From Actinoplanes subtropicus (GTDB taxonomy: Bacteria; Actinomycetota; Actinomycetes; Mycobacteriales; Micromonosporaceae): DNA of 64,000 nucleotides. The stretch lies in contig NZ_JOJL01000041.1 of assembly GCF_000721705.1 (NCBI RefSeq), positions 1-64,000 on the forward strand. The letters run 5' to 3'. Below are positions 28,822 through 40,103 of the stretch, piece by piece. The notes beneath the pieces were generated by a model that was not told where the DNA came from, did not search any database, and saw nothing but the letters and a program-made list of their open reading frames with translations. The position numbers and the translations under genes are program-made. Numbering within the stretch: the stretch's first letter is position 1; each line of letters starts with the position of its first letter.

Positions 28822-30162
28822 TTAGCGGTCACACCCACCCATCACGGGGTCCAGGGATGCGCCGCCGGCGATGACGTCGGCCAGCAGCGCGCCTTCGGCC
28901 ATCGCCGGGATGGCCTGCAGGTTCACGAAGCTCGGGTCCCGCATGTGCACCCGGTACGGATGGGTGCCGCCGTCCGAGACCGCGTGCACGCCGAGCTCGC
29001 CGCGCGGGTGCTCGATGCTGACGTAGACCTGGCCGGGCGGAACCCGGAAGCCCTCGGTCACGAGCTTGAAGTGGTGGATCAGGGACTCCATCGACTGACC
29101 CATGATCTTGGCGACGTGCTCGAGCGAGTTGCCCATGCCGTCGATGCCGACCGCGAGCTGCGCCGGCCAGGCGATCTTCTTGTCCGCGATGAAGATCGGG
29201 CCGGGCTTGAGCCGGTCGAGCGCCTGCTCCACGATCTTGAGCGACTCCCGGATCTCGGCGATCCGCACCAGGTAGCGGCCCCACACGTCGCCGGTGGTCG
29301 CCGTCGGCACGTCGAACTCGTAGTCCTCGTAGCCGCAGTACGGCATGGTCTTGCGCAGGTCCCAGGCCAGGCCGGAGGCGCGCAGCACCGGGCCGGTGAC
29401 GCCGAGCGCCAGGCAGCCGGTGACGTCCAGGACGGCCACGCCCTGGGTCCGCTCCTGCCAGATGATCTGGCCGGACAGCAGCGCCTCGTACTCCTTGAGC
29501 TTCTTCGGCATGTAGACGAGGAAGTCGCGGATCTTCTTGATCGCCGACTCCGGGATGTCCTGCGCGACGCCGCCGGGGCGGAAGTACGCGTGGTTCATCC
29601 GCAGGCCGGAGGTCTCCTCGAAGATGTCCAGGATGTACTCGCGCTCGCGGAAGCCGTACAGCATCATCGAGATCGCGCCGAGTTCCATGCCCGTGGTGGC
29701 GATCCAGACCAGGTGCGAGGAGATCCGGTTGAGCTCCATGAAGAGCACCCGGATCGTGTTGGCCCGCTCGGTGATCTGGTCGGTGATGCCGAGCAGCTTC
29801 TCCACCGCGAGGCAGTAACCGGCCTCGTTGAACAGCGGCGCGAGGTAGTCGGCCCGGGTCACGAACGTGGTGCCCTGGGTCCAGTTGCGGTACTCGAGGT
29901 TCTTCTCGATGCCGGTGTGCAGGTAGCCGATGACGGGACGGACCTCGGTGACCGTCTCACCCTCGAGTTCCAGGACGAGCCGGAGCACGCCGTGCGTGGA
30001 CGGGTGCTGCGGGCCCATGTTGACGACGATCTTCTCGTTCGACAGCGGGTCGATGCTGCCGGTGATCGTGTCCCAGTCGCCGCCGGTGACCGTGAAGACG
30101 CGGCCCTCGGTCGTCTCTCGTTCGGTCGCGTAGTTCGAGGAAGCAGAGCCCGGTGCGGTCAC
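28822..30162 (-). CDS. nuoD: NADH-quinone oxidoreductase subunit D
   Basis: The 49-kDa-type subunit, 446 residues, which lines the quinone site next to NuoB. Signatures are [20 protein letters not shown] with the quinone-site histidine and the C-terminal region ending DPVMGGCDR. The GTG start overlaps nuoC by GTGA. NuoC and NuoD are separate genes here, not fused as in E. coli. Confidence 0.96.
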   Translation of the reverse strand: MTAPGSASSNYATERETTEGRVFTVTGGDWDTITGSIDPLSNEKIVVNMGPQHPSTHGVLRLVLELEGETVTEVRPVIGYLHTGIEKNLEYRNWTQGTTFVTRADYLAPLFNEAGYCLAVEKLLGITDQITERANTIRVLFMELNRISSHLVWIATTGMELGAISMMLYGFREREYILDIFEETSGLRMNHAYFRPGGVAQDIPESAIKKIRDFLVYMPKKLKEYEALLSGQIIWQERTQGVAVLDVTGCLALGVTGPVLRASGLAWDLRKTMPYCGYEDYEFDVPTATTGDVWGRYLVRIAEIRESLKIVEQALDRLKPGPIFIADKKIAWPAQLAVGIDGMGNSLEHVAKIMGQSMESLIHHFKLVTEGFRVPPGQVYVSIEHPRGELGVHAVSDGGTHPYRVHMRDPSFVNLQAIPAMAEGALLADVIAGGASLDPVMGGCDR

Positions 30163-30875
30163 TGGTAAACCCTCCGCTGGTCAGGAGGCGGAATCTCGGC
30201 ACCCTTGTACTCGACGGGCACGCCGCCGAGCGGGTAGTCCTTGCGCTGCGGGTGGCCCTCCCAGTCGTCCGGCATGAGGATCCGGGTCAGGTTGGGGTGG
30301 CCGGTGAAGATGACCCCGAACATGTCGTACGTCTCCCGCTCCTGCCAGTCGGCGGTGGGGTAGACGCTGGTCACGCTCGGCACGGCGCCGTCGACCGGCA
30401 CGGCCACCTCGAGGCGTACCCGGCGGCGGTAGGTCATCGAGGTCAGGTGGTAGGTGACGTGCAGCCGGCGGGCGTCGCTGTTCAGGTAGTCCACGCCGGA
30501 CACCGACGAGCACAGCTCGAACCGCAGCGACTCGTCGTCCCGCATGATCTGGGCGACCTCGGCGATCTTCTCCGGCTTGACGTGCAGGGTCAGCTCGTCG
30601 CGGTCGACGACGACCTTCTCGATCGCGTCGGCGAAGAGCGGGTACGCCTCCTCCAACGCGTCGGTGACCTCGTCGAAGTACCCGCCGTACGGCTTCGGGC
30701 TGCCGGTCACATCGGGCCGGCGGCGGACCAGGCCACCGAAGCCGGAGACGTCGCCGGTGCCGTGGATGCCGAACATGCCCTTCTGCGGGTTGGGCGGTAC
30801 CTGCGCCGGCGCGTCGATGTCGGCGCCGACCGGCTCGGCGTTGACCGGGACTCCCCCGGTCGATTCGATGCTCAC
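30159..30875 (-). CDS. nuoC: NADH-quinone oxidoreductase subunit C
   Basis: The 30-kDa-type peripheral subunit, 238 residues. The family signature is [20 protein letters not shown] followed by [22 protein letters not shown] sequence. The N-terminal 60 residues are an extra hydrophilic stretch. The GTG start overlaps the nuoB stop in GTGA, which fixes it against longer readings. Confidence 0.95.
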   Translation of the reverse strand: MSIESTGGVPVNAEPVGADIDAPAQVPPNPQKGMFGIHGTGDVSGFGGLVRRRPDVTGSPKPYGGYFDEVTDALEEAYPLFADAIEKVVVDRDELTLHVKPEKIAEVAQIMRDDESLRFELCSSVSGVDYLNSDARRLHVTYHLTSMTYRRRVRLEVAVPVDGAVPSVTSVYPTADWQERETYDMFGVIFTGHPNLTRILMPDDWEGHPQRKDYPLGGVPVEYKGAEIPPPDQRRVYQ

Positions 30876-31543
30876 TTCCCACCCTCCCGCAGGTGCGGCT
30901 GCAGCTTCATCCAGTTCTCGATCCGCAGCTGTTCCTCGCGGCCTTCCTTGACGGCCTGGGTCCACTCGGCACGGCGGGTCTTGTCCACCCGGTACGACGA
31001 GGGCATGGCGCCGGGCGCGACGATCGGCATCTTGCCGGCGGCCTTGCGGGCCTCGAGCATCTTCCGGCCGTTCGGGCCGAGCGGCTGGTGCAGGACCTTC
31101 TCGCGCATCTTGAGGATGGCGTCGATCAGCATCTCCGGCCGCGGCGGGCAGCCGGGCAGGTAGATGTCGACCGGGACGATGTGATCCACGCCCTGCACGA
31201 TCGCGTAGTTGTTGAACATCCCGCCGGACGACGCGCAAACACCCATGGAAATAACCGAGCGCGGTTCGGGCATCTGGTCGTAGATCTGCCGGACGACCGG
31301 GGCCATCTTCTGGCTCACCCGGCCGGCGACGATCATCAGGTCGGCCTGGCGGGGCGAGGCCCGGAAGACCTCCATGCCCCAGCGGCCGAGGTCGTAGTGC
31401 GGCCCGCCGGCCGCCATCATCTCGATCGCACAGCAGGCGAGACCGAACGTCGCGCCCCAGAACGACGACTTGCGGGCCCAGTTGGACAGCTTCTCGACCG
31501 ACGTCAGGAGGATTCCGGCGGGGAGTTTCTCTTCGATTCCCAT
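30872..31543 (-). CDS. nuoB: NADH-quinone oxidoreductase subunit B
   Basis: The PSST-type subunit of 223 residues that carries cluster N2, the last electron donor to quinone. The ligands are visible as the tandem cysteines in [11 protein letters not shown], then [10 protein letters not shown] and the [10 protein letters not shown] motif. A basic C-terminal extension of about 50 residues goes beyond the core. It begins 6 bases after nuoA. Confidence 0.96.
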   Translation of the reverse strand: MGIEEKLPAGILLTSVEKLSNWARKSSFWGATFGLACCAIEMMAAGGPHYDLGRWGMEVFRASPRQADLMIVAGRVSQKMAPVVRQIYDQMPEPRSVISMGVCASSGGMFNNYAIVQGVDHIVPVDIYLPGCPPRPEMLIDAILKMREKVLHQPLGPNGRKMLEARKAAGKMPIVAPGAMPSSYRVDKTRRAEWTQAVKEGREEQLRIENWMKLQPHLREGGK

Positions 31544-31549
31544 GTCAGC

Positions 31550-31915
31550 TCAGTCCCAGTTGAGGCCGCCGCGCCGCCACACGTAGGTGTAGGCGATGAA
31601 GACGGTGACGATGAACAGGACCATCTCGACGAACCCGAACACGCCGAGCATCCCGAAGGACACGGCCCACGGGTACAGGAAGATGGTCTCGATGTCGAAG
31701 ACGATGAAGAGCATCGCGGTCAGGTAGAACTTCACCGGGAACCGGCCGCCGCCGATCGGCTGCGGCGCCGGCTCGATCCCGCACTCGTACGCGTCGAGTT
31801 TTGCCCGGTTGTAGCGCTTCGGGCCGACGATCGGCGCGATGCCGACCGAGAACAACGCGAAGAGCGCGCCCAGGATCATCAGCGCGACGATCGGGACGTA
31901 CGGGTTGATCGTCAT
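31550..31915 (-). CDS. nuoA: NADH-quinone oxidoreductase subunit A
   Basis: First gene of the operon: a three-helix membrane subunit of 121 residues. The conserved loop YECGIEPAP and the second-helix acidic pair in FIVFDIETIFLYPWA are present. AGGAGAG sits 4 bases before the ATG. Only 79 bases separate it from the menJ-like gene upstream on the same strand, so the operon promoter is either in that short gap or shared with the quinone-modifying gene. Confidence 0.96.
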   Translation of the reverse strand: MTINPYVPIVALMILGALFALFSVGIAPIVGPKRYNRAKLDAYECGIEPAPQPIGGGRFPVKFYLTAMLFIVFDIETIFLYPWAVSFGMLGVFGFVEMVLFIVTVFIAYTYVWRRGGLNWD

Positions 31916-31994
31916 GATCTCTCCTGCTCGAACGTTAGCCGCATCAGGCTATTAATCCGATTCGGCCTTGCCTCGACCGGGGTCGCCATGCTGT

Positions 31995-33305
31995 TCATAC
32001 GGCCGGTGCCACCTTGGTCAGGCCATTGATGATCCGGTCCATGGCGTCGCCGCCGCGCGGATCCGTCAGGTTGGCCAGGAGCTTGAGCACGAACCGCATC
32101 AGCGTCGGGTGCGGCATGCCGTGCTTGGTGGCGATCCGCATGATCTGCGGGTTTCCGATCAGCTTCACGAAGACCCCGCCGAGCCGGTAATAGCCGCCGA
32201 ACCGCAGGCTGAGCTCGGTCGGGTAGGCCCGGAGAGCGCGTTCCCGATCGGCGCCGGCCGGCCGGGCGAGCGCCTGCACGGCGACCTCCGCGGCCAGCTC
32301 GCCGGACTCCATCGCGTACGCGATGCCCTCGCCGTTCATCGGGTTGACCATGCCGCCGGAGTCGCCGACCAGCATCAGGCCCCGGGTGTAATGCGGCACC
32401 CGGTTGAAGCCCATCGGCAGCGCGGCGCCGAGGATCGGGCCGTCCGCGTTGGTCTCGTCCCGCATCCCCCAGTCCTCGGGGGTGCCGGCCAGCCAGTCGG
32501 TGAGCATGGCCCGGTAGTTCGTCTTGCCGAAGGCGCTGGACGAGTTGAGGATGCCGAGGCCCACATTGACCCGGCCGTCACCCAGCCCGAAGATCCAGCC
32601 GTAGCCGGGGAGCAGCCGGTCGCGGTCGCTCGCGCTGCGCAGTTCCAGCCAGGACTCGAGGTAGTCGTCGTCGGCCCGGACCGGGGAGTGGTAATAGCGC
32701 CGGACCGCGACGCCGAGCGGCCGGTCGTCGCGCTTGGCCAGGCCCATGGCCAGCGGCAGCTTGCCGGAGACGCCGTCCGCGGCGATCACCAGCGGGGCGC
32801 GGAACTGGACCGGCTCGCCGTCGCCGACCTTCGCGGTGACGCCGATCGCCCGGCCCTCGCCGTCGAGGACCGGGCCGGTGACGTTCACGCCGGTACGCAG
32901 CAGCGCGCCGGCCTCGGCCGCGCGCTTGGCCAGCATGTCGTCGAAGTCGAGCCGGGTGCGGACCAGCCCGTAGTTCGGAAAGCTGGCCAGGTCGGGCCAG
33001 TCGAGCTCGAGACGGACGCCGCCGCCGATCACCCGCAGGCCCTTGTTCTGCAGCCAGCCGGCCTTTTCCGAGGTGTCGATGCCCATCCGGACGAGCTGCC
33101 GCACGGCCCGTGGGGTCAGGCCGTCACCGCACACCTTCTCGCGCGGGAACTCCGTCTTCTCCAGCAGCAGGACCCGCAGGCCGTGCCGGGCCAGGTGATA
33201 AGCCGCCGCCGAACCACCCGGTCCGGCGCCGACCACGATGACGTCGGCCTCGTCGCCAACTTCCTTCGACGGCGCAGCGGCCCCCGAGGTTAGTGGGTCG
33301 TGCAC
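31995..33305 (-). CDS. menJ: geranylgeranyl reductase family flavoprotein, probable menaquinone reductase
   Basis: FAD-dependent reductase of 436 residues. The N-terminal dinucleotide motif VGAGPGGSAAAYHLARHG is followed by EKxxFPREKVCGDGLTPRAV and the late FAD motif LMLVGDSGGMVNPMNGEGIAYAMESG, all typical of the geranylgeranyl reductase family. In mycobacteria the related MenJ saturates one isoprene of menaquinone. The position directly upstream of nuoA and near menG and mqnC supports the same role here; archaeal-type lipid or chlorophyll roles are unlikely in this organism. The GTG start has GGAGG at good spacing. Confidence 0.85.
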   Translation of the reverse strand: MHDPLTSGAAAPSKEVGDEADVIVVGAGPGGSAAAYHLARHGLRVLLLEKTEFPREKVCGDGLTPRAVRQLVRMGIDTSEKAGWLQNKGLRVIGGGVRLELDWPDLASFPNYGLVRTRLDFDDMLAKRAAEAGALLRTGVNVTGPVLDGEGRAIGVTAKVGDGEPVQFRAPLVIAADGVSGKLPLAMGLAKRDDRPLGVAVRRYYHSPVRADDDYLESWLELRSASDRDRLLPGYGWIFGLGDGRVNVGLGILNSSSAFGKTNYRAMLTDWLAGTPEDWGMRDETNADGPILGAALPMGFNRVPHYTRGLMLVGDSGGMVNPMNGEGIAYAMESGELAAEVAVQALARPAGADRERALRAYPTELSLRFGGYYRLGGVFVKLIGNPQIMRIATKHGMPHPTLMRFVLKLLANLTDPRGGDAMDRIINGLTKVAPAV

Positions 33306-33403
33306 TGCACACCTCCGTCTCGTGCGGGCTCGTGAAACAGTTCACAAGCACGCCCAGATCGGAGTCTAAGACGGCCATCGAAGCTCGTTCGGGTTAGGCA
33401 ACC

Positions 33404-33682
33404 CTAACTGTTTCGCGCCGGTGAAATGCCCGATCCGCTATCGGTCAAGGCCCGCTCTGCTCCATTGCGCGACTCTTGGTCCAGGTACTCCCGAAACGTA
33501 CCGCCCATCGCTCGCTCAAGAGCGACGATCAGCTCATCTACCAGATCTTGCGCGAGTTCCGGGTCCTCGGCGGCCACCATGCGGATCCGGGCGGCCAATT
33601 CGATCCCCCGGCGCTCGCCCGCTTCGCTGTCGTCGATGGCGATGTCGATGTCGGTGTCCTCAAGATGCCCGAAGTTGGTCAT
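33404..33682 (-). CDS. small acidic hypothetical protein
   Basis: A frame of 92 codons lies between menG and the menJ-like gene on the same strand. The codon third positions are GC-rich over most of its length, which supports coding, but become mixed near the 3' end. The product is acidic and probably helical in the middle (ELAQDLVDELIVALERAMGG), with no membrane segment. No ribosome-binding site is evident, so a leaderless start is possible. The family is not recognised. Confidence 0.5.
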   Translation of the reverse strand: MTNFGHLEDTDIDIAIDDSEAGERRGIELAARIRMVAAEDPELAQDLVDELIVALERAMGGTFREYLDQESRNGAERALTDSGSGISPARNS

Positions 33683-33730
33683 GCGCGAAGCAAAACACCA
33701 ATTTCGGATTTTGTACGCCGAATGACCGTT

Positions 33731-34426
33731 TTATACCCGAGTGGCCCGATGCAGCGCGACGATTCCCCCGGTCAGGTTGCGCCAGCCCACCCGGCTCCAC
33801 GGCCCGGCGGCGCCGATCCGGGCGGCCAGGGCGGTCTGGTCCGGCCAGGCGCGGATCGACTCCGCAAGATAGACGTACGCGTCGGGATTGCTCGACACCC
33901 CCCGCGCCACCGCGGGCAGCGACCGCATCAGGTACTGCAGGTAGACCGTGCGGAACGCCGGGTTCACCGGGTGGCTGAACTCGCAGACGACCAGCCGCCC
34001 GCCGGGCCGGGTCACCCGCCCCAGCTCGTGCAGCGCAGCGTCGGTGTCCACCACGTTGCGCAGCGCGAAGGAGATCGTCACCGCGTCGAAGGTCGCATCC
34101 GCGAACGGCAGCCGCAACGCGTCCCCGGCCAGCAGCGGGACCTCCGGCCGTACGGCGCGACCGGCCCGCAGCATGCCGGTCGACAGGTCGGCGCCGACCG
34201 CGAAGGCCCCGGACCGGGCCAGCTCCTCGGTCGAGACCCCGGTGCCGGCGCCCACGTCCAGGACCCGCTCGCCGGGGCGCAGGCCGAGCGCGGCCCGGGT
34301 CGCCCGGCGCCAGCCCCGGTCCTGACCGAAGGAGAGCACGGTGTTGGTGAGGTCGTACCGCTGGGCCACGCCGTCGAACATCTCGGCGACCTCGTGCGGC
34401 TGCTTGTCCAGATCTGCGCGCGTCAC
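33731..34426 (-). CDS. menG: demethylmenaquinone methyltransferase
   Basis: SAM-dependent C-methyltransferase of the UbiE/MenG family, 231 residues, which carries out the last ring step of menaquinone synthesis. SAM motif I is [12 protein letters not shown], and the family signatures [20 protein letters not shown] and [10 protein letters not shown] are present. GTG at 34426 gives the usual N-terminus and length; a longer open frame upstream runs through a repeat-rich non-coding segment. It lies downstream of mqnC on the same strand but is separated by 375 bases. Confidence 0.94.
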   Translation of the reverse strand: MTRADLDKQPHEVAEMFDGVAQRYDLTNTVLSFGQDRGWRRATRAALGLRPGERVLDVGAGTGVSTEELARSGAFAVGADLSTGMLRAGRAVRPEVPLLAGDALRLPFADATFDAVTISFALRNVVDTDAALHELGRVTRPGGRLVVCEFSHPVNPAFRTVYLQYLMRSLPAVARGVSSNPDAYVYLAESIRAWPDQTALAARIGAAGPWSRVGWRNLTGGIVALHRATRV

Positions 34427-34441
34427 GAAGGCAACTTTGCC

Positions 34442-34485
34442 CCATCCAACCGCCCCGCCCACCACCCATAAGCGGACTGAAGGCC
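34442..34485. repeat. 44-bp direct repeat, copy next to menG
   Basis: By my hand alignment this matches the copy at 34752-34795 at 37 of 44 positions, 310 bases apart in the same orientation. This copy ends 16 bases before the menG start; the other ends 6 bases from the mqnC stop. It is pyrimidine-rich on the plus strand with a CCCACCACCC core. Confidence 0.75.
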
Positions 34486-34500
34486 AACTCACAAACAGAT

Positions 34501-34528
34501 CGGGCGGGATGGTTGCCCATCCCGCCCG
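34501..34528 (-). terminator. hairpin downstream of mqnC
   Basis: A perfect 12-bp stem, CGGGCGGGATGG / CCATCCCGCCCG, with a TTGC loop. On the minus strand it is followed by T-rich sequence (ATCTGTTTG). It would end transcription coming from mqnC before menG, or act as an attenuator in a menG leader. Confidence 0.6.
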
Positions 34529-34751
34529 CTCCTTGTGCGTTATATATACGACCGCCAACGGGTCGGGTCCGCGGAGTCAAGCTCTCGCCTGACGTTCCAA
34601 GGAAGTTCTCAGGTCTTACGTGAGTGAACGTAACCAGCGAGAACTAGAGCGGTGAAGGGGTTTACCCGCCTCGTTACGAAGTGGCAATCAGCCCCACACC
34701 ACTCAACCGACCCCCACCTGTCCGAACGGACAGCGCCGACCCCCTATATAG

Positions 34752-34795
34752 CCATCCAACCACCCCACCCACCACCCAAAATGGGGCTGAAGACC
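34752..34795. repeat. 44-bp direct repeat, copy next to mqnC
   Basis: Second copy of the repeat described at 34442-34485. It lies immediately outside the mqnC stop codon, preceded by a TATATAG sequence. Confidence 0.75.
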
Positions 34796-34801
34796 GGCCA
34801 G

Positions 34802-36037
34802 CTACTTGACGTCGACGAGCGGGAGGTTCTGCCGGCCGCCCTCCGGCATGGCGATCGACGAGAAGTGCGACACCACCCGGTCGTCGGTCGGGTCGTCGGC
34901 CTCGGTGCGGTGCACGGCGAGGTGCCGGTAGAGGGTGTCGCGCTGCGCCGGAACGCGGCCCGCGCTGCGGATCATCCAGATCAGCTCGTGCAGGTTCGAC
35001 CGGTGGCGGGCGCCGGCCGAGGAGATCACGTTCTCCTCCAGCATGATCGAGCCGAGGTCGTCGACGCCGATGTGCAGCGACAGCTGGCCGACGTCCTTGC
35101 CGGTGGTCAGCCAGGACGCCTGCAGGTGCGCGACGTTGTCGAAGAACAGCCGGGACACCGCGATGAACCGCAAATACTCCATCGTCGTAGCCTGGGTGCG
35201 GCCCTTCAGGTGGTTGTTCTCCGGCTGGTACGTCCACGGGATGAAGGCCCGGAAGCCCCCGACGTCATGGGAGGTCTCGACGGCGTCGTCCCGGTAGCCG
35301 TTCGCCACGGCCAGGTCCTGACAGTCGCGGATCATGCGGATGTGCTCGATGCGCTCGGCGTTGGTCTCGCCGGTGCCCATCATCATCGTCGCGGTCGAGG
35401 AGAGCCCATTGCGGTGCGCCGTGGCCATCACCTCAATCCAGCGGGCGCCGCTCTCCTTGAGCGGGGCGATCGCCTTGCGCGGCCGGTCCGGCAGCATCTC
35501 GGCGCCGGCCCCGGCGATCGAGTCGAGCCCGGCCGCCTTGATCCGGAGCACCGCCTCCTCGATCGAGACGCCGGAGACCTTGGCCATGTGCAGGATCTCG
35601 CTCGGGCCGATCGAGTGGATCGCGAGCTGCGGGTACGCCGCCTTGACCCCGGAGAACAGCTGCTCGTAATACTCGACGCCGAACTCGGGGTGGTGGCCGC
35701 CCTGCAGCATCACCTGGGTGGCGCCCAGGTCGACCGCCTCGGCGCAGCGGTGCAGGATCTCCTCCATCGGGTGCGCCCAGCCCTCGCCGTGCTTGGGCGC
35801 CCGGAAGAACGCGCAGAACTTGCAGGCCGTGACGCACACGTTGGTGTAGTTGATGTTGCGGTCGATCAGGTAGGTGACTATCCCGTCCGGGTACCGCCGG
35901 CGGCGCACGGTGTCCGCCGCCTCGCCCAGCGCGTGGAAGGGCGCCTCGGTGTAAAGGAGCAGCGCCTCCCCCGGCGTGATGCGCCCGCCGTCGGCCGCGC
36001 GCTGCAGAATGCTGTCGATCTCACGGTTCCCGGTCAC
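34802..36037 (-). CDS. mqnC: cyclic dehypoxanthine futalosine synthase (radical SAM)
   Basis: Radical SAM enzyme of 411 residues in the futalosine route to menaquinone; it cyclises dehypoxanthine futalosine. The cluster motif CVTACKFC (CxxxCxxC, about residues 66-73) is followed by FFRAPKHGEGW and the MLQGGHHPE region typical of MqnC. GTG at 36037 gives the family length; the upstream open frame crosses into the divergent helicase promoter. It distinguishes this lineage from those using the classical MenFDHCEB pathway, and agrees with mqnA and mqnE elsewhere in the window. Confidence 0.95.
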   Translation of the reverse strand: MTGNREIDSILQRAADGGRITPGEALLLYTEAPFHALGEAADTVRRRRYPDGIVTYLIDRNINYTNVCVTACKFCAFFRAPKHGEGWAHPMEEILHRCAEAVDLGATQVMLQGGHHPEFGVEYYEQLFSGVKAAYPQLAIHSIGPSEILHMAKVSGVSIEEAVLRIKAAGLDSIAGAGAEMLPDRPRKAIAPLKESGARWIEVMATAHRNGLSSTATMMMGTGETNAERIEHIRMIRDCQDLAVANGYRDDAVETSHDVGGFRAFIPWTYQPENNHLKGRTQATTMEYLRFIAVSRLFFDNVAHLQASWLTTGKDVGQLSLHIGVDDLGSIMLEENVISSAGARHRSNLHELIWMIRSAGRVPAQRDTLYRHLAVHRTEADDPTDDRVVSHFSSIAMPEGGRQNLPLVDVK

Positions 36038-36124
36038 GCTTCGAAGGTTACGTCCCCGGTTCGGCGGACGGCAGCGGCGCCCGTCACCGTCGTACCCTCG
36101 ATGCCGTCGTCTCAGGGGGTTGAT

Positions 36125-38997
<2,873 letters not shown>

Positions 38998-38998
<1 letters not shown>

Positions 38999-39840
38999 TG
39001 CCGATCGACCCGGATGGCCGGTTCTTCGAGGGTGCCAGGCCGATCGCGGTCGACGGCGGCATCGCGGTGCGCGCCAAGCGCGGCAAGATCGGCGAGCAGT
39101 GGTGGTCGCGCCGCTTCGTCGACGTGCTGGAACGCGTCTGCGACGGCGGGCGGCTCGCCCGCGGGCGGGCTTACGCCCGCAAGGGCCAGGTGATGGATTT
39201 CCACCTCTCCGCGGGCAGGGTGACGGCTCGGGTGCAGGGTTCAAGACCGCGGCCGTACGAGGTGGAGATCGTCATCGCCGCATTTGACCCGGCACAGTGG
39301 ACCGACGTGACGGCGTCGCTCGGCGGCCGGGCGCTGTATCGGGCCGCACTGCTGGCCGGCGAGATGCCGCGGGAGATCCTCGAGGTGTTCGAGGAGCACG
39401 GCCTGCCGCTCTTCCCCGATCGGCTGGACATCCGGTGCAGCTGTCCGGATTGGAGCGTGCCCTGCAAGCACGGCTCGGCGGTGCTGTACGTGCTGGCCGA
39501 GGCGTTCGACGACGACCCGTTCCTGGTGCTCGCCTGGCGGGGACGCGACCGGGATACGCTGCTCAGCGCGCTGCGCGGGACGCCCGAGCCGATCGAGGCG
39601 GTGGACCCGCTGGCGGTCGACGAGTCGCCGCTGGAAGACCACCTGGCCGACTTCTACTCCCCCGGAATGAGCCTGAGCCGGCTGCGGGAGCGGCCGTCCC
39701 GGGTCACCACGCCGCCCGAACTGCTGCTGCGGGCCCTGGACGCGCCGCCGGTGAAGGTGCGGCACATCCCGCTGACCGATCTGCTGCGCTCGGCGTACCG
39801 GAGCCTCGCGGATCCCGAAGATGTTGACAGTCAACATTGA
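38998..39840 (+). CDS. SWIM zinc-finger protein
   Basis: Protein of 280 residues with the SWIM motif CSCPDWSVPCKH (CxC...CxH, about residues 146-158). SWIM domains bind DNA or proteins and are regularly found beside SNF2 helicases. The start shares a base with the helicase stop (TGATG), so the two are made together and probably work together. Its last codons are part of a cluster of 19-bp-spaced repeats. Confidence 0.92.
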
Positions 39841-39899
39841 CGTCGCCAATCAATATTGACGATGCGAATCAACATTGACGTCCACCGTCAACATTGACG
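39822..39899. repeat. four TCAACATTGACG elements at exact 19-bp spacing plus an inverted repeat
   Basis: TCAACATTGACG or TCAATATTGACG begins at 39831, 39850, 39869 and 39888, a constant 19-bp period. Each core is palindromic or nearly so (TCAATATTGA is perfect). The first is also half of a perfect inverted repeat, TGTTGAC-A-GTCAACA (39822-39836). The array covers the last codons of the SWIM gene and the start of the intergenic gap. Confidence 0.85.
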
Positions 39900-39930
39900 C
39901 GTCAACCCGCCAAGCCGACGCAGTCAACCT

Positions 39931-40090
39931 GACCGGGCGCCGCCGTCCGCCCTGGTATGCGTGACCAGGCGCCAGCCGTCGACGCGGAGGCACGCGCGAC
40001 CGGGCGCCGCCCTCCACTGGGATGCGCGACCGGGCGCCGCTGTCCACGCGGATGCACGACCGGGCGCCGCCGACCGCTTGGATGACGGCG
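39931..40090. repeat. degenerate tandem repeats of about 30 bp between convergent genes
   Basis: Units beginning GACCGGGCGCCG start at 39931, 39963 (diverged), 39998, 40028 and 40058. The last three are exactly 30 bp apart. They fill most of the gap between the SWIM and glucanase stop codons. No hairpin typical of a terminator is obvious, although the GGCGCC cores are self-complementary. Confidence 0.75.
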
Positions 40091-40103
40091 CCCGGATCGG
40101 GGT

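Larger units (their letters stand above)
34427..34801. other. 375-base intergenic segment between menG and mqnC
   Basis: No gene can be supported here. The segment is bounded by two copies of a 44-bp direct repeat and holds a strong hairpin (34501-34528), a TATATA stretch near 34541 that could be the menG -10 region on the minus strand, and two inverted repeats: TTACGT/ACGTAA with a 6-base spacer (34616-34633) and TGTCCG/CGGACA with a 2-base spacer (34719-34732). Confidence 0.7.

Noticed and set aside
34652..36124. Extension of the SNF2 helicase frame about 490 codons upstream
   Set aside because: The extension runs antisense to mqnC and lacks helicase features; family members start at MLVV..., matching the GTG at 36125.
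39822..39899. CRISPR array
   Set aside because: Repeats are only about 12 bp with 7-bp spacers, and no cas genes are present.
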